This document shows positions 1-8,649 of a DNA stretch of 44,714 nt, one piece after another. Source of the DNA: Deltaproteobacteria bacterium (GTDB lineage: Bacteria > Desulfobacterota > Dissulfuribacteria > Dissulfuribacterales > UBA3076); assembly GCA_003194495.1 (NCBI GenBank), contig PQXE01000003.1:60207-104920 (forward strand), given 5' to 3'. The number at the start of each line of letters is the position of its first letter. Position 1 is the first letter of the stretch. The position numbers and the translations under genes were made by a program. The notes beneath the pieces were generated by a model. That model saw only the letters and a list, made by a program, of their open reading frames with translations, was not told the DNA's origin and ran no database searches.

Positions 1-1
1 T

Positions 2-706
2 TGCTCTCATTGTGGTAGTAAATATCTTGTTAAGAATGGATTTGACTCTAATAATGGTAAACAGCTTTACAAATGTAAGGATTGTAACAGATATGGCAGG
101 GAGAATCCACAACATTCTAAATATTCGGACGAGGAAAAGGAGTTGATAATTGGGTGTTATTTGGAAGGGATGAGTATGTGTGGTATAGAAAGAAAATTTG
201 GTGTATGTCGTCAAACGTTAACATCATGGCTTAAAGCAGAGGCGAAGCAAATTGATTTTCAAGATACATTGGTTGATCCACATGAAAATGAAGTTATAGA
301 GGTTGACGAAATGTGGTCTTTTGTTTTTTCGAGTGTTTTTAAGGTTTGGGTATGGGTTGCTATTGCTAGGCATAATAGGCAAATTATTGCTTTTGTAATT
401 GGAGATAGGAGCAAGGAAAGTTGTAAAAAATTATGGAAACGCATTCCTTATTCATATAGAGGCAAAAGATCATTTAGTGACTTTTGGGAATCATATAAGC
501 ATATATTTGATCCTAGATTTCATAAATGTGTAGGAAAGGAAACTGGTGAAACAAACCATGTAGAACGATTGTTTTGTACTGTTCGTCAATGGTTACAGAG
601 AGTATCGAGAAAGACATTAGCTTTTTCTAAGGTTTTATATGTGCACCATGTTGTCTTTAAAGTGTTCTTTGTGGCCTATAATCGTTATGTATCCGTTGAG
701 ATTTAA
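2..706 (+). CDS. IS1-family transposase, single-ORF form, 5' end outside window
   Basis: The frame is open from the left edge, so the gene starts before the window. The first visible residues form an InsA-like zinc ribbon (CSHCG ... CKDC), followed by a helix-turn-helix segment (GMSMCGIERKFGVCRQTL). The C-terminal half has IS1 catalytic-domain hallmarks: EVDEMWSFV (first Asp), FSDFWESYKHIF (second acidic position) and ETNHVERLFCTVRQWL (Glu region), then KTLAFSKVLYVH. Classical IS1 makes this protein by frameshifting between insA and insB; here both halves are in one frame, as in some IS1 subgroups. The reading frame ends intact at 706. The gene is clearly more A+T-rich than the housekeeping genes downstream, consistent with recent transfer. 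No convincing right terminal repeat was found in the 90 bases after the stop. Confidence 0.88.
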   Translation, partial: CSHCGSKYLVKNGFDSNNGKQLYKCKDCNRYGRENPQHSKYSDEEKELIIGCYLEGMSMCGIERKFGVCRQTLTSWLKAEAKQIDFQDTLVDPHENEVIEVDEMWSFVFSSVFKVWVWVAIARHNRQIIAFVIGDRSKESCKKLWKRIPYSYRGKRSFSDFWESYKHIFDPRFHKCVGKETGETNHVERLFCTVRQWLQRVSRKTLAFSKVLYVHHVVFKVFFVAYNRYVSVEI

Positions 707-796
707 CGACTACCATTTATATATTACGAATATGTTTATATTATAGCTTTAGATCGACTCCGACTTTTTGCAGGGTAATCAGTTCTTCGAATTTTA

Positions 797-1185
797 GGTA
801 GTCCCTACAAAACAATACGGGTCAATAATTTCAATATGTTACATGTCTTAGCTGTAACTTCTCAATAAGTCCGGGCAGTCAATGATTTCAATAGGTTATG
901 TACAGAAAATTGGGCCCCAAATGTTACTCTGTAAAAATAGTGAATATAAGTAACTTATTGATATCACAGGATATCGTTATTTGACAGCATAGTGCAAAGT
1001 GATTTGCAAAGAAAAAAACTTCATTTTTACGTCCTGCAACTTGTTGATTTCATAGTATTTTTTAAATTGCCCGGACTTATTGAGAAGTTACTCTTAGCTT
1101 CTGGCAGCACATGGCGAAAAATCAGGTGTTTACAAAGCAAAACATGGCGGCATTTCCAAACCTGCACTGCTTTGTAGGGACTACC
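797..1185. mobile_element. Miniature inverted-repeat element (outer), 15-bp TIRs, 8-bp target duplication
   Basis: GGTAGTCCCTACAAA at 797-811 is the exact reverse complement of TTTGTAGGGACTACC at 1171-1185. The pair is flanked by an identical 8-bp direct repeat, GAATTTTA, at 789-796 and 1186-1193. Removing the element nested inside it (854-1091 plus one 8-bp duplication) leaves about 143 bp of non-coding DNA. That makes it a small non-autonomous element depending on a transposase in trans. The 8-bp duplication is compatible with several IS families (IS1-like, IS1595, ISL3), and the parent is not identified here. Confidence 0.88.
854..1091. mobile_element. Miniature inverted-repeat element (inner, nested), 23-bp TIRs, 8-bp target duplication
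   Basis: The 23 bases at 854-876 (beginning GTAACTTCTCAATAAGTC) are a perfect reverse complement of 1069-1091. An exact 8-bp direct repeat TCTTAGCT flanks the element at 846-853 and 1092-1099. The 238-bp element carries no credible gene. It sits inside the older element 797-1185, so it inserted later. The first 18 bases of its terminus recur exactly at 43871-43888 beside a DUF4338 gene, and a variant with two mismatches lies at 23717-23737. Confidence 0.9.
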
Positions 1186-1338
1186 GAATTTTATACCCCA
1201 GCAACTATTTGCGCCATTGCCTTCTCAAGCTCGGCTATGGTAATACTCTACCCATAGCTAAAAAGAGACGATCACAGCTTGCCTCTGAAGGCTCTATAGA
1301 GCCTTCGGCGTTGCGTCACAAAACTCGCCTGCGCTTAT

Positions 1339-1650
1339 ATGAAATATCCAGTGCGGCTTTATTTAATTGACAATACTTTTGTAGATATCTGGTATTCACC
1401 TGATGGCAGCTATTCATACCACTGGGAGCAACGAGATATTAGAGATGCTATATAACGTCATGATAACGCTCCTCATAAGAAATGGCGAAATGTCTCAACC
1501 TTTCCCAAACATTGTCATGATGGCAGCCAGCTAAATGTTACTGAAAGTTTTCTGCCGGATGATTCCGAAAATGCAGTCGAAGAATTTCTTCGACTGGTCA
1601 GGGAGCAAATGGTTGCTGAGCAGATAGTTGCAAAAAAGACACAAAAGTAA
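1339..1650 (+). pseudogene. TumE-like (DUF6516) toxin gene, interrupted by an in-frame stop
   Basis: From the ATG at 1339 the frame reads MKYPVRLYLIDNTFVDIW and SYSYHWEQRDIRDAI, meets TAA at 1453-1455, then continues in the same frame as RHDNAPHKKWRNVSTFPKHC to a second stop at 1648. The YSYHW block, DNAPH and TFPKH are typical of the TumE/DUF6516 family, the toxin partner of TumA-type HTH antitoxins. One nonsense change therefore splits an otherwise complete gene of about 103 codons. No TumA-like antitoxin is visible next to it. The next 130 bases hold a short open stretch (AVLQVAEVDEASSIGLSG ...) that I do not recognise. The family assignment rests on motif memory only. Confidence 0.55.
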
Positions 1651-1852
1651 AAGTCCAATATCGTCCTGAGTTTGGCTCCGGCGCGGTGCTTCAGGTAGCA
1701 GAAGTTGACGAAGCCAGCAGTATTGGTTTGTCGGGTAACTTCAAGGCTCCCGAGAGAAGAGTTGTGAGGATTCATCTCTGATTGAACCAAAGGTAGTCGA
1801 GACCATGCTCATTGAGAAGTCACTAATAGAGTTTGTAACTTTCTGATAGTAC

Positions 1853-2323
1853 TTAATTATTTTCCCGGAATTCTATAAGATCTATTCCAGCCTCTGCCAA
1901 CATATCACGGGACATGGGATCTGCATAGCCTTTAGCGTAATAGATGGCCCGGATGCCGGCATTTATCAGCATTTTTGTGCATATAACACAGGGCAGATTA
2001 GTGCAATACAAAATCGAGTCGGCTACGGAAATCCCATGGTGTGCAGCTTGAATAATTACATTTTGTTCAGCGTGGAGCCCTCTACAGAGCTCGTGCCTCT
2101 CACCCGAAGGGACCTTAAGTTTCTCCCTCAGGCAACCTATTTCAAGACAGTGTGTCAAGCTGCTTGGGGCTCCGTTGTAACCTGTTGCCAGGATACGACG
2201 ATTTTTTACAAGAATTGCCCCTACTTTACGGCGCAGGCATGTGGACCTCTGGGCAACCAGGTGGGCAATGGACATGAAGTAGGCGTCCCAGGACGGCCTG
2301 GTATTTTTGATATCTTTTTCCAT
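1853..2323 (-). CDS. dCMP/cytidine deaminase family protein (ComEB-like)
   Basis: Zinc-dependent deaminase, most likely converting dCMP to dUMP for dTTP synthesis. The catalytic zinc site is visible as HAEQNVI (His plus proton-shuttling Glu) and PCVICTKML (two Cys). The N-terminal [18 protein letters not shown] and [18 protein letters not shown] segments are typical of ComEB/dCMP deaminases, and the region between includes extra Cys/His residues (THCLEIGC) seen in this subgroup. The frame also allows a TTG start at 2356 directly after the glyA stop. I prefer ATG 2323, where the product begins [15 protein letters not shown] as family members do. It is the last gene of the glyA cluster. This rpiB-glyA-comEB order is common in deltaproteobacteria. 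Confidence 0.88.
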   Translation of the reverse strand: MEKDIKNTRPSWDAYFMSIAHLVAQRSTCLRRKVGAILVKNRRILATGYNGAPSSLTHCLEIGCLREKLKVPSGERHELCRGLHAEQNVIIQAAHHGISVADSILYCTNLPCVICTKMLINAGIRAIYYAKGYADPMSRDMLAEAGIDLIEFRENN

Positions 2324-2356
2324 ATTTTTTAACCCGGATAAACCGGAATAGTGCAA

Positions 2357-3619
2357 TCAGCCAATATCATATCGTGCCAGACGTTCGGAATATAGCGGAA
2401 ACCTCTCGCACAGGGACCGGATCTTCATTTTAATATCTCCGATCAACTTATCGTCTTCAGGTTGGTTCAAGAGTTCTGAGATATAGTTACCTATTTCTTC
2501 CATCTCTTTTTCTTTGAGCCCTCTCGTAGTCACTGCAGGGGTCCCGATCCGGATACCGCTGGTAACATTCGGGGAACGGGTATCAAAGGGAATAGTATTT
2601 TTATTTACCGTGATACCGGCCTGCTCCAGCACATCCTCTGCCTTCGCCCCGGTGAGACCCTTGTCTGAAAGATTCACAAGAATAAGGTGATTGTCCGTGC
2701 CCCCTGAGACCAGGCGAAATCCTCGGTCCTGCAAGATCTTTGCAAGGGTCTTTGCGTTTGAAACAATCTGCTGCTGGTATATTTTAAAATCGTCTCTATG
2801 GGCCTCTTTAAAGGCTACGGCCTTTGCTGCGATTACGTGCATCAAAGGACCTCCCTGAATGCCAGGGAAGATCTGGCTGTTCAAGGATCGGGAATATTTC
2901 TCCATAGCTAATATGATTCCGCCCCTGGGACCTCTCATAGTCTTGTGGGTCGTGGAGGTAATAAAGTCTGCAAACGGGACCGGGGACGGATGAACACCTG
3001 ATGCCACGAGTCCGGCTATATGGGCCATGTCCACCATGAGATAGGCCCCAACTTCGTCGGCTATCCTTCTGAAGGACGCAAAATCCAGGATGCGGGGATA
3101 GGCGCTTGCTCCGGCAATAATGAGCTTAGGCCGGTGTTTTTCGGCAATTTCTGCAACATGGTCATAATCTATGATTTCGGTCTCACGGCTCACGCCGTAG
3201 TGAGCTATCTTGAAAAACCGTCCTGAAAAACTAGCCGGCAGACCATGGGAGAGATGTCCTCCGTGTGCCAAATCCATTGACAGGATGGAGTCACCCGGGT
3301 TGAGAACGGCAAAATATACTGCCATGTTTGCCTGAGTACCTGAGTGGGGCTGTACGTTGGCATACTCTGATCCGAAGAGCTGGTTCAGGCGGTCAATGGC
3401 AAGCTTCTCCACCACGTCCATGTTCTCGCATCCGCCATAGTATCTTTTCCCTGGGTAGCCTTCGGCGTACTTGTTCATGAAGACACTGCCCTCTGCCTGC
3501 ATGACCGCCTCGCTCACGAAGTTTTCCGAGGCTATCATCTCAAGCTGCTCTGTCTGCCGCTCTATTTCGGCCCTGAAGGCCTGAAAGACCTCTGGATCAG
3601 TGCGTTTCAAATGAATCAT
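2357..3619 (-). CDS. glyA: Serine hydroxymethyltransferase
   Basis: PLP enzyme interconverting serine and glycine with transfer of the one-carbon unit to tetrahydrofolate; cytosolic. Diagnostic features are [46 protein letters not shown] and the PLP-lysine motif [13 protein letters not shown]. Its length of about 420 residues is normal. The frame extends to 3640 into rpiB, but ATG 3619 lies just after the rpiB stop and has a GGAG Shine-Dalgarno nine bases upstream, so it is the better start. It is co-transcribed with rpiB and the fab genes and supplies one-carbon units, which fits the neighbouring deaminase. Confidence 0.97.
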   Translation of the reverse strand: MIHLKRTDPEVFQAFRAEIERQTEQLEMIASENFVSEAVMQAEGSVFMNKYAEGYPGKRYYGGCENMDVVEKLAIDRLNQLFGSEYANVQPHSGTQANMAVYFAVLNPGDSILSMDLAHGGHLSHGLPASFSGRFFKIAHYGVSRETEIIDYDHVAEIAEKHRPKLIIAGASAYPRILDFASFRRIADEVGAYLMVDMAHIAGLVASGVHPSPVPFADFITSTTHKTMRGPRGGIILAMEKYSRSLNSQIFPGIQGGPLMHVIAAKAVAFKEAHRDDFKIYQQQIVSNAKTLAKILQDRGFRLVSGGTDNHLILVNLSDKGLTGAKAEDVLEQAGITVNKNTIPFDTRSPNVTSGIRIGTPAVTTRGLKEKEMEEIGNYISELLNQPEDDKLIGDIKMKIRSLCERFPLYSERLARYDIG

Positions 3620-3623
3620 TTTC

Positions 3624-4058
3624 TTACTCCAAGGAGTCAATCATATTGATCCTGCGACTGTGACGTCCGCCTTTGAAAGGAGTCATAAGCCACATTTTGA
3701 CCATCTCTTCGGCAAGCCCGTGATCTATTACTTTTCCACCCATGCAGAGTATGTTTGAATCATTGTGTTCCCGGCTCATCCCGGCAGTGAAAAGATCATG
3801 GCATAGAGTAGCCCTGACGCCTGGTATGCGATTGGCGACTATGGACATGCCTATACCGGTTCCACAGACCAGGACCCCCCTTTCACACTGACCGGATGCC
3901 ACGGACTTTGCGACCTCACGGCCCTGTATCGGATAGTCAACCGAATCCGGAGAGTAGCAGCCCATATCCTGGACATCATGTCCAAGTTCTATAAGTAAGC
4001 TGCGTATTTTCTCTTTTAGTTCAAATCCACCGTGATCCGAACCGATAGCTATCTTCAT
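3624..4058 (-). CDS. rpiB: Ribose-5-phosphate isomerase B
   Basis: Interconverts ribose 5-phosphate and ribulose 5-phosphate in the non-oxidative pentose phosphate pathway. The start [15 protein letters not shown] and the active-site Cys loop [19 protein letters not shown] are canonical for RpiB/Lac[14 protein letters not shown] near the C-terminus is also typical. The 144-residue length is normal. It lies between fabF and glyA on the minus strand, and its stop is five bases before the glyA start. Confidence 0.96.
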   Translation of the reverse strand: MKIAIGSDHGGFELKEKIRSLLIELGHDVQDMGCYSPDSVDYPIQGREVAKSVASGQCERGVLVCGTGIGMSIVANRIPGVRATLCHDLFTAGMSREHNDSNILCMGGKVIDHGLAEEMVKMWLMTPFKGGRHSRRINMIDSLE

Positions 4059-4104
4059 GTAATTATTTACTCCCTGCCAAGAAGTGCAAACGGTTAAATC
4101 TATG

Positions 4105-4155
4105 GTAAGCGTTCACAAACCTTGAACCCGGAACTCTGGACCTGTGAACGGTTAC
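4105..4155. repeat. Short inverted repeat of the GTAA(G/C)CGTTCAC family
   Basis: GTAAGCGTTCAC at 4105-4116 faces GTGAACGGTTAC at 4144-4155, giving 12-bp arms with one mismatch. It lies in the fabF-rpiB gap, ten bases beyond the fabF stop. The same termini bound two 150-bp copies at 12160-12311 and 38011-38169, and a solo end lies at 27482-27493. Confidence 0.75.
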
Positions 4156-4165
4156 AATATATATC

Positions 4166-5419
4166 TTACTGGTACTTGCGGAAGATCAGTACGGCATTAG
4201 TCCCGCCGAACCCAAAGGAATTGGACATAACCACATCAACGGGCCGGGTCCTTGCCTTGTTCGGCACATAGTCAAGGTCGCATTCCGGATCCGGGGTCTG
4301 ATAGTTGATGGTTGGGGGGATAATCCCGTCTTCAATGGTCTTTACGCAAAAGACAGCCTCAACTCCCCCTGTACCTCCCAACAGGTGCCCTGTCATGGAT
4401 TTGGTGGAGCTCACCGGTATCTCTTTTGCCCTGTCCTTGAAGACCGTCTTTATAGCCCTTGTTTCACATAGATCATTGAGTGGAGTACTGGTACCATGGG
4501 CATTTATGTAGTCTATGTCCTGATAGTTGAGCCCTGCGTCCTCAAGGGCCATGGACATGCACTTGGCACCTCCGTCTCCATCCTCGGGCGGGGCTGTGAT
4601 ATGATAGGCGTCTCCGGTAAGCCCGTATCCAACTATCTCGGCGCGGATATCGGCGCCCCTTTCCAGGGCATGATTCAACTCCTCGATGACCAGGATACCT
4701 GCACCCTCGCCGATTATAAATCCGTCGCGGTCTTTATCAAAGGGTCTTGAGGCCTGTTCAGGTCTTTCATTCCTTGTAGAGAGGGCCTTCATATTGCCAA
4801 AACCCGCAAATGCCAGTTGTGTTATCACTGATTCAGTGCCACCGCATATCATCACATCGGCCGCCCCTCTCTGAATTGTCTTAAAGGCGTCTCCTATGGC
4901 GTGGCTACCTGCCGCGCAGGCAGTGCATACTACAGTATTGGGTCCTTTTGCTCCGCACATTATTGAGATCTGGCCGGAGGCCATGTTAGGTATGGCCATG
5001 GGAATAAAGAACGGACTCACGCGTTTGGGGCCCTTATTCACAAGGACATCCCTGAAGTATTCAATTGATCCCAGCCCGCCAAGGCCACATCCGGTAATAA
5101 CACCAGCTCTTGAGGCTTTGTCTTCCGGGATCTTTAGGTCAGCGTCTTCAACGGCCATTCGAGCCGCCGCCACACCCAGTCTTACAAAAGGATCTATCCG
5201 TTTAACCAGCTTCTCCGGCATGAAATCAACCGGTTCAAAGCCCTTCACCTCTCCGGCAATCTGTGAAGGATAGCCTTTTATATCAAAACGGGTAACAGGA
5301 CCTATGCCGGACTTTCCAGCTATCAGATTCGCCCAGCCGGCCTCAACCCCGATACCCACAGGGCAAAGAAGACCAAGGCCTGTTACTGCTACCCTCCTGT
5401 TCTGTTTTTGGTTTGTCAT
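4166..5419 (-). CDS. fabF: 3-oxoacyl-ACP synthase II
   Basis: Condensing enzyme that elongates acyl-ACP with malonyl-ACP in type II fatty acid synthesis. The thiolase-fold catalytic triad is visible: Cys168 in [16 protein letters not shown], His in [12 protein letters not shown], and the second His in [18 protein letters not shown]. The C-terminal [14 protein letters not shown] is standard. At 417 residues it is full length. It follows acpP and precedes rpiB in transcription order, as in many deltaproteobacterial fab clusters. Confidence 0.97.
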   Translation of the reverse strand: MTNQKQNRRVAVTGLGLLCPVGIGVEAGWANLIAGKSGIGPVTRFDIKGYPSQIAGEVKGFEPVDFMPEKLVKRIDPFVRLGVAAARMAVEDADLKIPEDKASRAGVITGCGLGGLGSIEYFRDVLVNKGPKRVSPFFIPMAIPNMASGQISIMCGAKGPNTVVCTACAAGSHAIGDAFKTIQRGAADVMICGGTESVITQLAFAGFGNMKALSTRNERPEQASRPFDKDRDGFIIGEGAGILVIEELNHALERGADIRAEIVGYGLTGDAYHITAPPEDGDGGAKCMSMALEDAGLNYQDIDYINAHGTSTPLNDLCETRAIKTVFKDRAKEIPVSSTKSMTGHLLGGTGGVEAVFCVKTIEDGIIPPTINYQTPDPECDLDYVPNKARTRPVDVVMSNSFGFGGTNAVLIFRKYQ

Positions 5420-5461
5420 GTCGATATATTATGCCGATTTTAATTCAAAATTCAAAATTTA

Positions 5462-5502
5462 GAATTCAAAATTGTGTCTGATCAGTCTTTTCGTTCAGAC
5501 AC
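5462..5502. repeat. 41-bp palindromic repeat, copy 1 (inverted relative to copy at 16893)
   Basis: On the minus strand this reads GTGTCTGAACGAAAAG ... CAGACACAATTTTGAATTC, a hairpin with GTGTCTGA/TCAGACAC arms and an A+T-rich tail. It matches 16893-16933 almost base for base in the opposite orientation. It lies in the fabF-acpP gap, next to short runs of AATTCAAA. Confidence 0.75.
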
Positions 5503-5525
5503 TGATTACCAGTGCCTTTTATGGT

Positions 5526-5762
5526 TCACTTTTCTCCATGTTCTTTGACAAAGTCAATAGCGTCCTGGACTGTTTGCATCTTTTCCGCGTCTTCGTCGGC
5601 TATTTCCATATCAAATTCCTCTTCCATGGCCATGACCAGCTCCACAAGGTCCAAAGAATCCGCTCCGAGGTCATCCACAAAGGATGCCTTCGGTACCACC
5701 TTTTCCTTGGCAACGCTAAGCTGGCTCGCAATGATATCAATCATCTTGGTATCTATACTCAT
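5526..5762 (-). CDS. acpP: Acyl carrier protein
   Basis: Carries growing acyl chains on a 4'-phosphopantetheine arm. The attachment serine is Ser36 in [20 protein letters not shown]. The protein is small (78 residues), strongly acidic and helical, as expected. A strong GGGGAGGATAAAA ribosome binding site precedes the ATG. It sits between fabG and fabF. Confidence 0.98.
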   Translation of the reverse strand: MSIDTKMIDIIASQLSVAKEKVVPKASFVDDLGADSLDLVELVMAMEEEFDMEIADEDAEKMQTVQDAIDFVKEHGEK

Positions 5763-5818
5763 TTTTATCCTCCCCTATATCCTGTTGGCCCAAAAGAGAC
5801 CTAGCCAACAGTAAACTT

Positions 5819-6577
5819 TTAATCGCAGATCAATCCTCCATTTACATGGAGCACTTGTCCGGTGATATATGATGCCTCCTCTGAGGTCAAAAAACTTACA
5901 GCCTCAGCCACATCCTCAGGACTTCCCATTCTGCCTGCAGGAATCTGGCTCAACAACTGTTCCTTTACTTTTTCCGGCAATACTGCAGTCATACCTGTTT
6001 CAATGAAACCAGGGGCCACGACATTTGCAGTAACCCCTCTTGACGCCGTTTCCCTGGCCACGGACTTTGTAAATCCCTCTAAACCGGCCTTGGATGCAGC
6101 ATAGTTGGCCTGGCCCGGATTACCCATAGAGCCGACTACCGAACCTATACTGACAATTCGACCCCATCTTTGCTTGATCATAGCCATAATGACTGCCTGG
6201 GTGCAATTAAATGCCCCCTTCAGGTTCACCGACATCACCAGGTCCCAGTCCTTTGCCTTCATTCGGGCAAGTAAGCTGTCCCGGGTAATGCCTGCATTAT
6301 TGACCAGTATGTGGACCCCACCATGGTCTTTGATGACCGATTTAAGGGCACTGGAACTTGCTTCAGTATCTGCGACATCAAAGGGAAGGAAACTGCCTGC
6401 CCCCCCGGCCCCTGTAATCTCATCTAAGATATCTTGGGCAACTGTCTGATCGCAGACATCGTTTACAAAAATATAGGCCCCGAGGCGGGCAAGTTTAAGG
6501 CATATGACCCGGCCTATTCCCCTGGACCCCCCGGTTACTACTGCTATTTTCCCTTTAAGTTTCTGTTCACACGACAT
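5819..6577 (-). CDS. fabG: 3-oxoacyl-ACP reductase
   Basis: NADPH-dependent short-chain dehydrogenase reducing 3-oxoacyl-ACP to 3-hydroxyacyl-ACP. Motifs are the nucleotide-binding TGGSRGIG, LVNNAGITRDSL, catalytic Ser in SIGSVVGSMGN, and YAASKAGLEGF (Tyr and Lys). The frame is open upstream into etfA, but the ATG at 6577 begins MSCEQKLKGKIAVVTGG, which fits the family. It has a GGGG Shine-Dalgarno and starts one base after the etfA stop, indicating translational coupling to the electron-transfer genes. Confidence 0.95.
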   Translation of the reverse strand: MSCEQKLKGKIAVVTGGSRGIGRVICLKLARLGAYIFVNDVCDQTVAQDILDEITGAGGAGSFLPFDVADTEASSSALKSVIKDHGGVHILVNNAGITRDSLLARMKAKDWDLVMSVNLKGAFNCTQAVIMAMIKQRWGRIVSIGSVVGSMGNPGQANYAASKAGLEGFTKSVARETASRGVTANVVAPGFIETGMTAVLPEKVKEQLLSQIPAGRMGSPEDVAEAVSFLTSEEASYITGQVLHVNGGLICD

Positions 6578-6578
6578 A

Positions 6579-7775
6579 TTATGATCCCCGCTCTTTTTGA
6601 ATTCTCCGGATAAGAAGGGGTAATATCTCCTTGACGTCCCCAACCAGGCCGTAAGTAGTCACGTCAAAAATGGGGGCCTCAGCGTCTTTATTTATTGACA
6701 CTATGATCTCTGACCCTTGCATTCCAACTATATGCTGTATGGCCCCTGATACCCCGCAAGCCACGTAAAGCTTGGGAGACACGGTAACACCTGTTTGACC
6801 AATTTGTGTGCGGCCGGATAGCCACCCCGCATCTACGGCCGCCCTTGTAGCCCCAACCGTACCTCCGAGCAAATCGGCCAACTCTTTGGCCAGTTCAACG
6901 TTCTTTTCCTGTTCAAATCCCCTGCCTGCAGTCACGATTACATCCGCTTCACTGAGATTGGGACCTTCTGCCTGCTCCTTCACAGACTCAAGGACCTGGA
7001 CCCGATGACTCAACAAATCTTCCCCGGGAAGGATGCGGATTACCTCGCCTTTCCGATCAGGATCAGGGGCATTGGCTCTCATAACATGGGGCCTGACTGT
7101 GGCCATTTGGGGTCGGTGCCCGGGGCATACAATAGTTGCAAGGAGATTTCCCCCAAAGGCCGGCCTGGTCTGAAGCAACGTCCTGTCTTCTGCCCGGATA
7201 TCAAGTCCTGTACAGTCAGCAGTAAGTCCTGTCTCAAGGATCGTGGCGACCCTTGGTATATAGGAACGCCCCATGGCCGTTGCACCGGCCAAAATAATTT
7301 CGGGGTTTTCTTTCTTGGCAAGATCTGCAAGTATGTTCCCATAAACCTCGTCGGTAAATGTTGCAAGCTCAGGGTGGTCAACAACCAGCACCCTATCCGC
7401 CCCATAAAATATCAATTCCTGTGCTCTGGATTCAATTTCGTGACCCATGAGCACTGCGGTAACTTCTGTGTCAAGCTTGCCTGCAAGTTCCCCGGACTTC
7501 GCCAGGAGCTCAAGTGTCACAGGGGCAAGGACCCCGCTCCTGCACTCTGCAACCACCCATATCCCTTTCCAGGAGCTTAAGTCTGTCGCAAGCAGACCTT
7601 GCTCACCTTGGATTTCTAATGCCCCTTCAGGGCAGCCATCCACGCAGATACCGCATAGGGTGCAGGCGTCCTGATCAACAACGGCCACCTCGTCTTCTAC
7701 AAAAATAGCCTCAAAAGTGCATGACTCTTCACATTCACCACATCCGGTGCACTTTTCTATATCAACCTTAAGCAT
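6579..7775 (-). CDS. etfA: Electron transfer flavoprotein alpha subunit with N-terminal 2[4Fe-4S] ferredoxin domain
   Basis: Residues 1-55 form a ferredoxin domain with two clusters: Cys9, 12, 15 and 19 in KCTGCGECEESC, then Cys38, 41, 44 and 48 in ACTLCGICVDGCP. The rest is a standard EtfA, with the C-terminal FAD-binding region TVSPKLYVACGVSGAIQH and GVVGD-like GLVGDVKEI. ETF shuttles electrons between an acyl-CoA dehydrogenase and other carriers. EtfA proteins with this extension (for example CarE of caffeoyl-CoA reductase) occur in electron-bifurcating complexes, so a role with ferredoxin is plausible but inferred. ATG 7775 overlaps the etfB stop by one base (TAATG), so the subunits are coupled. 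Confidence 0.94.
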   Translation of the reverse strand: MLKVDIEKCTGCGECEESCTFEAIFVEDEVAVVDQDACTLCGICVDGCPEGALEIQGEQGLLATDLSSWKGIWVVAECRSGVLAPVTLELLAKSGELAGKLDTEVTAVLMGHEIESRAQELIFYGADRVLVVDHPELATFTDEVYGNILADLAKKENPEIILAGATAMGRSYIPRVATILETGLTADCTGLDIRAEDRTLLQTRPAFGGNLLATIVCPGHRPQMATVRPHVMRANAPDPDRKGEVIRILPGEDLLSHRVQVLESVKEQAEGPNLSEADVIVTAGRGFEQEKNVELAKELADLLGGTVGATRAAVDAGWLSGRTQIGQTGVTVSPKLYVACGVSGAIQHIVGMQGSEIIVSINKDAEAPIFDVTTYGLVGDVKEILPLLIRRIQKERGS

Positions 7776-8563
7776 TACAGAATTCCCGCTTCCTTGAATC
7801 TGGAAACCAGGGCTTCCACCTGTTCCTCTGATGAGCCCTCAAGCATCTCTCGCCTGGCCTCAAAAGTAGGGACCGACGTAGATACCACCTGAGTCGCTGA
7901 GCCTTCCAGCCCGATCATACCAGGTTTTGCTCCGAGCTCCCTGGCGTCCCATACGGGGATCTCAGCCTTCCTGGCCCGCATCTTCCCCTTGAGAGAAGGA
8001 AGCCTTGGTGTGTTGAGAGAGGCAAGTACTGTCAGAAGGGCAGGCATCTCAAGTTCAAGCATATCATAGCCATCTTCATTGATCCGCCTGAGATGCATTG
8101 TCTTTCCATCATCCAGGACACTGAGCGCGTTTACGCATGTCACATAAGGAATGCCGAGCCGGACAGCCAGCCCTGGGCCTACCTGGGCCGTGTCACCGTC
8201 TATGGCCTGTTTGCCGCAAAGCACAAGGTCAACAGGCCCCAGCTTTTCTATTGCCTTTGCAAGTGTATAGGTGGTGGCCAGGGTATCTGCCCCGGCAAAG
8301 GCACGGTCTGACAGAAGGATTCCCTTATCCGCTCCAAGGGACAAGGCCTCTTTCAGGGCATTTTCCGCCTGTGGCGGCCCCATACTCAGTACAGTGATCT
8401 CTCCGCCGTAAGTGTCTTTCAACTGAAAACCGGCCTCAAGGGCATGGAAGTCAAAAGGATTTATAACAGCCTCTACCCCTTCCCGTACCAAGGTGCCCTT
8501 TTCCGTGTCAAAACGCACGGTCTTCGCGTCCGGAACCTGTTTTATGCAAACCACTATATTCAT
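7775..8563 (-). CDS. etfB: Electron transfer flavoprotein beta subunit
   Basis: Partner of EtfA. The start MNIVVCIKQVPDAKTVRFD, the INPFDFHALEAG block, LVLCGKQAIDGDTAQVGP and LEMPALLTVLASLNTPRLPS are characteristic of EtfB. At 262 residues it is full length. It lies upstream of etfA and downstream of an acyl-CoA dehydrogenase on the same strand, so the three probably form a functional unit. Confidence 0.96.
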   Translation of the reverse strand: MNIVVCIKQVPDAKTVRFDTEKGTLVREGVEAVINPFDFHALEAGFQLKDTYGGEITVLSMGPPQAENALKEALSLGADKGILLSDRAFAGADTLATTYTLAKAIEKLGPVDLVLCGKQAIDGDTAQVGPGLAVRLGIPYVTCVNALSVLDDGKTMHLRRINEDGYDMLELEMPALLTVLASLNTPRLPSLKGKMRARKAEIPVWDARELGAKPGMIGLEGSATQVVSTSVPTFEARREMLEGSSEEQVEALVSRFKEAGIL

Positions 8564-8571
8564 AGTAAAAT

Positions 8572-8641
8572 GCGAATTTAGGAATTACGAATTTAGGAAT
8601 TGAGGAATTAAAACCGTTCCACTACTCTCAATTCCTCAATT
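8572..8641. repeat. Tandem GAATTTAGGAATT units and a 12-bp hairpin between acd and etfB
   Basis: The gap holds two copies of CGAATTTAGGAATT in tandem, then a hairpin with AATTGAGGAATT at 8598-8609 and its exact complement AATTCCTCAATT at 8630-8641. There is no T-run characteristic of an intrinsic terminator on the minus strand. It more probably is a dispersed intergenic repeat than a transcription stop. Confidence 0.55.
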
Positions 8642-8649
8642 TGTCCATA

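Noticed and set aside
2..811. The IS1-family transposase as the source of the 797-1185 element
   Set aside because: No matching terminal repeat could be found at the transposase's own 3' side, and its 5' end is outside the window, so the link is not supported.
1801..1816. Another terminus of the 854-1091 element family (ATTGAGAAGTCAC)
   Set aside because: Resembles the right end but has several mismatches and no partner; too short to assert.
5472..5814. Plus-strand genes antisense to acpP, fabF, groEL and other housekeeping genes
   Set aside because: Many long plus-strand frames exist opposite the minus-strand genes, but their products have no recognisable motifs and reflect codon bias of the true genes.
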